Assembly (NCBI RefSeq): GCF_016863135.1
Contig: NZ_BOOH01000043.1
Location: 1-32,353 of the forward strand
Reading direction: 5' to 3'
Length of the DNA: 32,353 nucleotides
Source: Planobispora longispora
GTDB lineage: Bacteria > Actinomycetota > Actinomycetes > Streptosporangiales > Streptosporangiaceae
The notes below the pieces were generated by a model that was not told the origin of the DNA, searched no databases, and saw nothing but the letters and a program-made list of their open reading frames with translations. Of this stretch, positions 17,432-23,489 are shown piece after piece. The translations under genes were made by a program, and so were the position numbers. Position 1 is the first letter of the stretch. Each line of letters opens with the position of its first letter.

Positions 17432-17460
17432 GCCGCCGAGAAGCTACGGTCGAATTGACG
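17432..17460 (+). promoter_or_regulatory. Putative promoter of the TIGR03086 gene
   Basis: CTGACT (17432-17437) and TACGGT (17455-17460) are separated by exactly 17 bases, a fair match to actinobacterial vegetative promoters. The predicted transcript would begin near 17467, just upstream of the GGGAGG ribosome site at 17465-17470. That start-site placement is tight, so the call is tentative. Confidence 0.35.
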
Positions 17461-17475
17461 ACTCGGGAGGACAGG

Positions 17476-18045
17476 ATGACCATCGACGTCCGCGAGGCCT
17501 ACCGTCGCGCACTGGACGACTTCGGCGTTCTCGTACACCGGATCGGGCCGGGACAGTGGGAGAACCCGACGCCGTGCGTGGACTGGAACGTCCGCGCCCT
17601 GGTCAACCACGTGGTGGGCGAGAGCCTGTGGGCCCCGGAGCTGCTCGCCGGGCGGAACGTCGCGGAGATCGGCGACGTCTTCGACGGCGACCTGCTCGGG
17701 GACGACCCGCCGAAGGCGTTCGACGCCGCCGCCGCGGCCGCCGTCCACGCGGCCAGCTCCGATCAGGCCCTGACGTGCGTCACCCACCTGTCGTTCGGTG
17801 ACGTGCCCGGCGCCGAGTACATCACCGAACTGTTCGCCGACGCCCTCATCCACACCTGGGACCTGGCCCGCGCGATCGGCGCCGACGACCGGCTCGACCC
17901 CGAGCTGGTCGAGGCCTGCGCCGACTGGTTCGCCGGCGCCGAGGAGGGCTACCGCCAGGCCGGGGTCATCGCGGAGCCGCAGCCCCTGCCCGCCGACCCC
18001 GACGCGCAGACCAGGCTCCTGGCCTCCTGGGGCCGCCGCGCCTGA
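17476..18045 (+). CDS. TIGR03086-family (DinB/maleylpyruvate-isomerase-like) protein
   Basis: This is a 189-aa four-helix-bundle protein of the MDMPI_N/TIGR03086 group, which is abundant in actinomycetes and related to mycothiol-dependent isomerases and DinB proteins. The family signatures are PTPCVDWNVRALVNHVVGES (about 31-50, with the metal-type His) and the later helix ELFADALIHTWDLARAIG with a second histidine. Members bind a divalent metal, and some use mycothiol, but most have no known substrate. The start is ATG at 17476, preceded by GGGAGG nearby. A longer frame from 17392 lacks a ribosome site. It is followed by a convergent bL37 gene, leaving only 12 bases between their stops. Confidence 0.88.
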   Translation: MTIDVREAYRRALDDFGVLVHRIGPGQWENPTPCVDWNVRALVNHVVGESLWAPELLAGRNVAEIGDVFDGDLLGDDPPKAFDAAAAAAVHAASSDQALTCVTHLSFGDVPGAEYITELFADALIHTWDLARAIGADDRLDPELVEACADWFAGAEEGYRQAGVIAEPQPLPADPDAQTRLLASWGRRA

Positions 18046-18057
18046 CCCCGGCGCGCG

Positions 18058-18135
18058 TCACCGGGCCGCCGGGCGCTTGCCGTGGTTGGCCTTCCGCTTC
18101 TTCCGTGCCCGGGCCTTGCGCGCTCGCCGTGCCAT
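18058..18135 (-). CDS. Small ribosomal-subunit-interface protein bL37 (25 aa)
   Basis: This is a 25-codon gene on the minus strand. The product begins MARRARKARARKKRK and ends ANHGKRPAAR, with 13 Lys/Arg. The C-terminal ANHGKRP block and the poly-basic N-terminus match bL37, the very short large-subunit ribosomal protein seen in mycobacterial ribosome structures and widely conserved in Actinobacteria. It lies near the ribosomal interface and binds rRNA. The ATG at 18135 has a GAAGGGCGG stretch upstream as a plausible ribosome site. The length and composition fit, but a search is needed for certainty. Such genes are often missed because they are so short. Confidence 0.8.
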   Translation of the reverse strand: MARRARKARARKKRKANHGKRPAAR

Positions 18136-18237
18136 GCTCGACCGCCCTTCATCCGCGACATCGGTGGACTCGGCCTTCACACTCCTCCCGGAACGGGGGC
18201 CGGACAAGACCCAAAGAAATCAAGCACACTCTCGGGC

Positions 18238-18834
18238 ATGAGCGCACAGTTGATGGACCGCTGGCGGGCCCTGGCCGGCCCCGGAGCCGAGGCCCTCGGC
18301 CGCGACCTGATCGCCCGCTACGGCGAGCCGCACCGCCGCTACCACACCACCGCCCACCTGGAGGCGGTGCTCGACCACGTCGACACGCTGGCCGGGCACG
18401 CCGACAACCCCGATCTCGTACGGCTCGCCGCCTGGTTCCACGACGCCGTCTACGACCCCGAGCGCGGCGACAACGAGGAGCGCAGCGCCCGGCTGGCCGA
18501 GCGGGCGCTGCCGGAGGCGGGCCTGCCCGCGGAGGCGGTGGCCACGGTGGCGCGGCTGGTCAGGCTGACCGTCACCCACGACCCCGCGCCCGGCGACGCG
18601 GACGGGGCCGTGCTGTGCGACGCCGATCTGGCGATCCTGGCGGCGCCGCCCGAGGTGTACGCGGCCTACGCGGCGGCCGTGCGCCAGGAGTACGCCTTCG
18701 TCCCCGACGACGCCTTCCGCAGCGGGCGGGCGGCCGTGCTGCGCTCGCTGCTCGGCCTGCCGTCGATCTTCCGGGTGGCGGACCTGGAGGAGGCCGCACG
18801 GGCCAACATCCACGCGGAGCTTGACCGGCTGTGA
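18238..18834 (+). CDS. Predicted metal-dependent HD-domain phosphohydrolase
   Basis: This is a 198-aa protein of the COG4339 type (predicted HD-superfamily hydrolase). The visible metal-site pattern is RRYHTTAHLEAV (His36, His40), the HD doublet in AAWFHDAVYDP (His68, Asp69) and CDADLAIL (Asp128, Asp130), followed by YAAYAAAVRQEYAFVPDDAFRSGR, a recurrent region of this family. Most HD proteins act on nucleotides or phosphoesters; the substrate here is unknown. The ATG at 18238 starts the conserved part, and there is no strong Shine-Dalgarno. It is downstream of the divergent bL37 gene and 83 bases upstream of the DeoR/galT operon on the same strand. Confidence 0.88.
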   Translation: MSAQLMDRWRALAGPGAEALGRDLIARYGEPHRRYHTTAHLEAVLDHVDTLAGHADNPDLVRLAAWFHDAVYDPERGDNEERSARLAERALPEAGLPAEAVATVARLVRLTVTHDPAPGDADGAVLCDADLAILAAPPEVYAAYAAAVRQEYAFVPDDAFRSGRAAVLRSLLGLPSIFRVADLEEAARANIHAELDRL

Positions 18835-18836
18835 GC

Positions 18837-18901
18837 GGTTGTCCCGCACAACCAAACATCGAACCCGTCTCTGCCTGTGATATTTTGGTGGAAGATGTTT
18901 G
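18837..18901. promoter_or_regulatory. Candidate DeoR-type operator/promoter before the deoR-galT operon
   Basis: Two inverted repeats lie in the 83-base gap. One is ggttgt-cccgc-acaacc (18837-18853). The other is caaacatc (18853-18860) with gatgtttg (18894-18901), perfect over 8 bp and separated by 33 bases. The second repeat flanks an AT-rich tgatatttt stretch that could be the -10, and overlaps the leader just before the GAGGGAG ribosome site. DeoR regulators commonly repress their own operon through such repeated sites. This is inference from arrangement. Confidence 0.4.
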
Positions 18902-18917
18902 ATTGAGGGAGTGGTCA

Positions 18918-19718
18918 ATGCTGGCCCAACAGCGGCAGCAGGCGATCCTGGACCGGGTTCGCGCCAGCGGGGGCGTCAGGGTCGCCGACCTCGTCCGCGA
19001 GCTCGGCGTGTCCGACATGACGATCCGCCGGGATCTGGAGGTCCTGGCCGAGCGCGGCCTGCTGGAGAAGGTCCACGGCGGCGCCACCGCCGCCGGGCCC
19101 GGCTCCACCGAGGAGCCCGGCTTCGCCGCCAAGTCGGTCCGCCAGCAGGCGGAGAAGGAGGCGATCGCCCGGCAGGCCGCGATGCTCGTCCGGCCCGGCA
19201 CGGCCGTCGCGCTCTCGGCCGGGACCACGACCTGGACGCTGGCCCGCCTCCTCGTCGACGTGCCCGAGCTGACCGTCATCACCAACTCGATCCGGATCGC
19301 CGAGGTCTTCCACCGCTCCCCCCGCGCGGACCGCACGGTCGTGCTGACCGGCGGCGTGCGCACCCCCTCCGACGCGCTGGTCGGGCCGGTCGCCGTGGCG
19401 GCGATCCGGGGGCTGCACGTGGACACCCTCTTCCTCGGCGTGCACGGCATGAGCCCGCGCGCCGGATTCACCACGCCCAACCTGCTGGAGGCCGAGACCG
19501 ACCGCGCGCTGGTCGCCTCCGCGCACCGCCTCGTCGTCCCCGCCGACCACAGCAAATGGGGCACGGTCGGGATCAGCACCATCGCCGCCCTCTCGGAGGC
19601 CCATGTGATCATCAGTGACTCCGGCCTGCCGGACGACGCCCGCGAAGAGCTCTCCGCCCAGGCGGGCGAGCTGATCGTCGCCGAGCCCGAGCGGGAGAGC
19701 CGGGTGGCGGAGCGATGA
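18918..19718 (+). CDS. DeoR/GlpR-family transcriptional regulator
   Basis: This is a 266-aa sugar-responsive repressor-type protein. The winged helix-turn-helix (about 6-57) contains ILDRVRASGGVRVADLVRELGVSDMTIRRDLEVLAERGLLEKVHGGA, the DeoR signature. The sensor domain (about 75-235) has the typical GTTTWTLARLL, VITNSIRIAEVF, LTGGVRTPSDALVGP and FLGVHGMSPRAGFTTPN, with a phosphosugar-type ISOCOT fold. The start is ATG at 18918 after GAGGGAG. A TTG at 18903 is in frame but less likely. The stop overlaps the galT start (ATGA at 19715-19718), so a galactose-linked effector is plausible. The ligand is not shown by sequence. Confidence 0.93.
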   Translation: MLAQQRQQAILDRVRASGGVRVADLVRELGVSDMTIRRDLEVLAERGLLEKVHGGATAAGPGSTEEPGFAAKSVRQQAEKEAIARQAAMLVRPGTAVALSAGTTTWTLARLLVDVPELTVITNSIRIAEVFHRSPRADRTVVLTGGVRTPSDALVGPVAVAAIRGLHVDTLFLGVHGMSPRAGFTTPNLLEAETDRALVASAHRLVVPADHSKWGTVGISTIAALSEAHVIISDSGLPDDAREELSAQAGELIVAEPERESRVAER

Positions 19719-20794
19719 AGCGGACCGTCACCCGCCTGGCCGACGGCCGGGAACTGATCTACTTCGACCGGGACGACGACGCGGACCGCGGGGCCGTCGA
19801 CGAGCGCCCGCTGCCGCCCCGGCCGCCCGCCTCGGAGCTGCGCTACGACCCGCTCACCGAGGAGTGGATCGCGGTCGCGGGGCACCGCCAGGGCCGGACC
19901 TTCCTGCCCCCGGCCGACGAGTGCCCGCTGTGCCCCTCCGCCCCGGGCCGCCTCACCGAGATCCCCTCGGCCGCCTACGACGTGGTCGTCTTCGAGAACA
20001 GGTTCCCGTCGTTCTCCGACCGGCCCGTCGACCTCGCCCCGCCGGGCGGGCTGAGCGAGAGCCGCCCCGGCGCCGGGCGCTGCGAGGTGGTCTGCTTCAC
20101 CTCCGACCACGGTTCCTCCTTCTCGACGCTCTCCCCCGACCAGGTCGGACTGGTCATGGAGGCGTGGATCGACCGCACGGCGGAGCTGTCGGCGCTGCCG
20201 GGCGTGGAGCAGGTCTTCTGCTTCGAGAACCGGGGCGCGGAGATCGGCATCACGCTGGCCCATCCGCACGGCCAGATCTACGCCTACCCCTACGTGACCC
20301 CGCGCACCACGCTGACCCTGCGGGCCGCCGAGCGCCACCGGGAGCGGACCGGCGGCAACCTCTTCGCCGACGTCCTGGCCGCCGAGCGGGAGGCGGGGGT
20401 GCGGGTGGTCGCCGCGAACGAGCACTGGACGGCGTTCGTCCCGGCCGCGGCGCGCTGGCCGTACGAGATCCACGTCTATCCGCACCGGCGGGTCCCCGAC
20501 CTGACCGGGCTGGAGGCCGCCGAGCGCGAGGCGTTCGGCCCCCTCTACACCGAGGTGCTGCGCCGCCTGGACGGGCTCTTCGGGGTGGTGATGCCGTACG
20601 TCGCGGCCTGGCACCAGGCCCCGGTCCGCGCGGGCCGCGACCTGGCCTACACGCACCTGGAGCTGTTCAGCGTGCGGCGGGCGCCGGGCAAGCTGAAGTA
20701 CCTGGCCGGCTCGGAGTCGGCCATGGGGGCCTTCGTGAACGATGTCCTCCCAGAGGAGGCTGCACGTCTTTTGCGCAATGTTGTCACAAGCTGA
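19715..20794 (+). CDS. galT: Galactose-1-phosphate uridylyltransferase
   Basis: GalT exchanges UMP between UDP-glucose and galactose-1-phosphate in the Leloir pathway. The HIT-superfamily active site is visible as LAHPHGQIYAYPY with His185 as the expected uridylylated nucleophile. The zinc-site cysteines are CPLC (Cys70, Cys73). Substrate-strand residues include FENRFPSFSDRP and CFENRGAEIGITLAHPHG. The length is 359 aa. The ATG at 19715 overlaps the deoR stop (ATGA), so they form a translationally coupled operon. galK and galE, usual neighbours, are not in this window. The next gene downstream is separated by 210 bases holding a riboswitch. Confidence 0.93.
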   Translation: MKRTVTRLADGRELIYFDRDDDADRGAVDERPLPPRPPASELRYDPLTEEWIAVAGHRQGRTFLPPADECPLCPSAPGRLTEIPSAAYDVVVFENRFPSFSDRPVDLAPPGGLSESRPGAGRCEVVCFTSDHGSSFSTLSPDQVGLVMEAWIDRTAELSALPGVEQVFCFENRGAEIGITLAHPHGQIYAYPYVTPRTTLTLRAAERHRERTGGNLFADVLAAEREAGVRVVAANEHWTAFVPAAARWPYEIHVYPHRRVPDLTGLEAAEREAFGPLYTEVLRRLDGLFGVVMPYVAAWHQAPVRAGRDLAYTHLELFSVRRAPGKLKYLAGSESAMGAFVNDVLPEEAARLLRNVVTS

Positions 20795-20856
20795 TCACCG
20801 GTTTGTATCGGCTTGAAGTCGCATGACCATTGCTTTGCCACTACTATCCTTCACGC

Positions 20857-20986
20857 ATCGGCTTGAACAGCAGATATGCCTAATCCCGGGCAAATTGCCC
20901 GGGAGCCGGGGAACCATCGCACCTGGGGTGAACCACATTCGTGGAAGGGCTGCTCCGGCCCGAACCCGTCAGCTAACCCGGCCGGC
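20857..20986 (+). promoter_or_regulatory. ydaO/yuaA-type c-di-AMP riboswitch
   Basis: The leader of the following gene carries the conserved blocks of this aptamer: a hairpin with arms 20885-20892 and 20896-20903, gagccggggaacca (from 20903), a ggggtgaacc block (20924-20933) and cgaacccgtcagctaacccg (20961-20980). A closing P1 helix can pair 20858-20862 with 20981-20985. A ribosome site (GGAGAGGAG) begins at 20991, directly after the aptamer, so control could act on translation start or on transcription. In actinobacteria this riboswitch usually controls cell-wall remodelling genes, which fits the gene that follows. Confidence 0.88.
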
Positions 20987-21004
20987 TGAAGGAGAGGAGA
21001 GTTC

Positions 21005-21997
21005 GTGGCGGCTGCGTCCCCCGCGTCCCCCACGTCCCGCGCGTCCGCCACGCTCCGTCACCGTACGGTCGTGGCCGCCTGCCTGATGCTCGCGTTCGTC
21101 CTGGGTGTCCCCACAGCGGGAAGCGCGGCTCCCAAGCCCACCGAGGCCGAGCTCAGGAAGGACCTGGCCAAGCTCAACAAGAAGGTCGACACCCTCATCG
21201 AGGCCTACGCCGCCAAGCGCGAGTCCCTGGCCAAGGCCCAGAAGGCCGAGGGCGTCGCCAAGAAGAACCTGCGCAAGGCCGAGGAGTCCCTGACGGCGGC
21301 CAAGGGAGAGGTCGACGCCATCGCCCAGCTCCGCTACCAGAGCGGCGCCTCCAGCCTGCCCGTGCTGATGTTCTCCGACAACATGAGCGGCGCCGCCCTG
21401 ATGGAGCAGCTCACCGCCCAGCAGAGCGCCCACCTGGAGGGCTTCGCCCGCAGCCGGGACGACCGGAAGAAGGCCGCCGAGCTGGCCGCCCGGCTCACCG
21501 AACGGATCCGCGGCGAGGCCGAGGAGGTCGAGGAGCAGCGCGAGGAGGCCGAAGGGGTGATCCGCGACATCAAGAAGAAGCTCGACCAGCTCGTCCCCGT
21601 CGGCTCCGGCCGCCGCTCCAACGGCACCTGGACCCCCCAGCTGCCGAACGGCTCCGACAACATCACCGACCGCACCCGGAACATGCGGAACACCATCGGC
21701 CGGTACTTCAAGCTGACCCACGTGGTCGGCTGTTACCGCTACGACACCTTCGGCGAGCACCCGCTCGGCCGCGCCTGCGACTTCATGATGAGCTCCGGCG
21801 GCGCGATGCCCTCGGCCGCGGGCGTCAGGCTCGGCGACGAGATCGCCGCCTGGGCGATCAAGAACCGCGCCAAGCTCGGCGTCAAGTACGTGATCTGGCG
21901 CCAGCGCATCAACCACGGCTCGGGCTGGCGTTTCATGTCCGACCGGGGCGGCGTCACCGCCAACCACTACGACCACGTGCACATCTCGATGTTCTGA
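21005..21997 (+). CDS. Secreted coiled-coil protein with M15-like (ARB_07466-type) C-terminal domain
   Basis: This is a 330-aa exported protein. A signal peptide (about 1-42, core VVAACLMLAFVLGV) is followed by a long coiled coil (about 44-195, Lys/Glu/Ala heptads). The C-terminal domain (about 220-330) contains EHPLGRACDFMMS (His252, Asp259) and ANHYDHVHISMF (His321, His324, His326). Those patterns match the zinc ligands of LD/DD-peptidase-like M15 folds, seen in ARB_07466-type proteins often annotated only as coiled-coil proteins. Peptidoglycan cleavage is plausible but not proven. The start is GTG at 21005 after GGAGAGGAG. It is under a c-di-AMP riboswitch, consistent with a role in envelope growth or osmotic adjustment. 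Confidence 0.88.
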   Translation: MAAASPASPTSRASATLRHRTVVAACLMLAFVLGVPTAGSAAPKPTEAELRKDLAKLNKKVDTLIEAYAAKRESLAKAQKAEGVAKKNLRKAEESLTAAKGEVDAIAQLRYQSGASSLPVLMFSDNMSGAALMEQLTAQQSAHLEGFARSRDDRKKAAELAARLTERIRGEAEEVEEQREEAEGVIRDIKKKLDQLVPVGSGRRSNGTWTPQLPNGSDNITDRTRNMRNTIGRYFKLTHVVGCYRYDTFGEHPLGRACDFMMSSGGAMPSAAGVRLGDEIAAWAIKNRAKLGVKYVIWRQRINHGSGWRFMSDRGGVTANHYDHVHISMF

Positions 21998-22049
21998 TGC
22001 CGCACATCGGTGCGGTGCGTCATGCGGATCAGACTGATGTAATGGCCTT

Positions 22050-22598
22050 ATGCATCTCAACCCTTACGGCGAGGATGCCGTGAACCTGGCCGCGGACCTG
22101 GCCAACCGGCGGCCGGTGACCGCCGGGGAGCTCGCGGACCGCTGCCGCGCCGCCGGGCTCGTGCTGGAGCACCCGGTCACGCCGCAGGACCTGGACCGCG
22201 TCCGCGCCACGCTGGAGGCGTGGGTGCGGGTCGTCGACGCCGCCGACGACCGCGAGCGCGCCGAGCTGGTCAACCGCATGCTGGCGGAATCCGCCGGCCA
22301 CCCGCGGCTGACCGACCACGCCGGCGGCTGGCACCTCCACTACCGCGACGACCGGCAGCCGCCCGGCGCCGTGCTGTCCGCGCTCATCTCCGTGGGCACC
22401 GCGCTGCACCTGGTCGGGCGGGGCATGCACCGGCTCCGGCGGTGCGCCGCGGGCGAGTGCGCCACGATCTTCGCCGACACCTCCCGCACCGGACGGCAGC
22501 GCTACTGCTCCCAGCGGTGCGCCAACCGCGACGCGGTACGGCGGCACCGCGCGGGCCGCGCCGGGAACCGCTCCAGAGATTCCGGCAAAGCAGACTAA
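22050..22598 (+). CDS. CGNR-type zinc-finger protein (ABATE domain)
   Basis: This is a 182-aa putative regulator. It has an N-terminal ABATE-like region (EDAVNLAADLANRRPVTAGELADRCRAAG, then the helix ERAELVNRMLAES) and a C-terminal CGNR zinc finger with Cys132, Cys137, Cys153 and Cys157: RRCAAGECATIFADTSRTGRQRYCSQRCANRDAVRRHR. The usual CGNR tetrad reads CANR here, a common variation. Members are thought to bind DNA and are widespread in actinomycetes. The ATG at 22050 begins the conserved MHLNPYGEDAV start. No Shine-Dalgarno precedes it. It stands 52 bases after the riboswitch-controlled gene with no terminator visible between them, so read-through is possible. Confidence 0.85.
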   Translation: MHLNPYGEDAVNLAADLANRRPVTAGELADRCRAAGLVLEHPVTPQDLDRVRATLEAWVRVVDAADDRERAELVNRMLAESAGHPRLTDHAGGWHLHYRDDRQPPGAVLSALISVGTALHLVGRGMHRLRRCAAGECATIFADTSRTGRQRYCSQRCANRDAVRRHRAGRAGNRSRDSGKAD

Positions 22599-22688
22599 CC
22601 GCCCATATTGGGTATTAGGTCCTCCGGACGGCGAACGCGTACGGCGCGGACCGCAGGGCGGCCCCGCGGCGGACCGGGAGCCGCGCCT

Positions 22689-22709
22689 CCCAGGCGGACC
22701 GCGCCTGGG
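22689..22709 (+). terminator. Small GC hairpin between CGNR and CHAP genes
   Basis: Arms cccaggcg (22689-22696) and cgcctggg (22702-22709) form an 8-bp stem with a five-base loop. The hairpin lies 91 bases beyond the CGNR stop and 49 bases before the CHAP gene start. It could end the upstream transcript or sit in the CHAP leader. There is no T tract, so the call is uncertain. Confidence 0.3.
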
Positions 22710-22757
22710 GCCAGGACAGGGATCAAGGTTCCAGGGAAACAAGGGAGAGATCCCGCG

Positions 22758-23489
22758 ATGACCGAGCACCACCTTCCCCGCCTCCTCCCCGGGGGTCTGC
22801 TCCGCGCCGTCACCGGCGTGGCCCTCGCCGCCTGCGCGGTCGCCATCGGCGCCCCCGCCGTCATGAACGACCTCCCGGCCGGACCCCGGGCCGCGCCCGC
22901 CCCCGCCCCGGCCGGCGCCCCGCCGCCGCTGCCCGCCGAAACGGGCGTGACGGCGGCGGACCTGCTGCGGATCGCCGAGGGGCAGATCGGCGTCGTCGAG
23001 GACGCCGACGGCGGCGGGACCAAGTTCCACTCCTGGTACATGGACTCGGAGCGGGCCCGGGAGACCCTGGCCCGCGACGGCGGAGTCATGGAGAAGTACA
23101 CCAACGCGCCCTGGTGCGCGATGTTCGTCTCCTGGGTGGGCGCGCAGGCGGGCCTGGACGGCACGATCGGCGCGGACGCCTACGCCGTCGCCTGGGCCGG
23201 CTGGTTCCAGGACGAGGGGCGCTGGGGCAGCGTCGCCCGGCCCGGCGCCGTCGTCTACTTCGACCTCGACGACGACGGGGGCGAGGGCATCTACCGGATC
23301 GACCACATGGGCCTGGTGAAGCGGGACAACGGCGACGGCACGATCACCACGATCGAGGGCAACACCGACCGGGGCCGGGTCGAGCAGCGCGTCAGGCGCG
23401 TCTCCGAGGTCATCGGCTACGGATACCCCGACTACCCGGGTGACCGCCCGTCCGGTCCCCCGTCCTCGTTCCACATGTCCAGGACCTGA
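22758..23489 (+). CDS. Exported CHAP-domain hydrolase
   Basis: This is a 243-aa secreted or membrane-anchored protein with an N-terminal hydrophobic segment (about 13-34), a Pro/Ala linker (about 40-60) and a CHAP domain (about 65-222). The visible catalytic set is Cys120 in NAPWCAMFVSWVG, His183 in IDHMGLV and Glu200/Asn202 in TIEGNT, the triad used by CHAP amidases and endopeptidases that cut peptidoglycan cross-links. The ATG at 22758 has GGGAGA upstream. The leader (22599-22757) shows no riboswitch. Its last 58 bases overlap, tail to tail, with the end of the NB-ARC gene on the opposite strand, which is odd. Confidence 0.9.
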   Translation: MTEHHLPRLLPGGLLRAVTGVALAACAVAIGAPAVMNDLPAGPRAAPAPAPAGAPPPLPAETGVTAADLLRIAEGQIGVVEDADGGGTKFHSWYMDSERARETLARDGGVMEKYTNAPWCAMFVSWVGAQAGLDGTIGADAYAVAWAGWFQDEGRWGSVARPGAVVYFDLDDDGGEGIYRIDHMGLVKRDNGDGTITTIEGNTDRGRVEQRVRRVSEVIGYGYPDYPGDRPSGPPSSFHMSRT

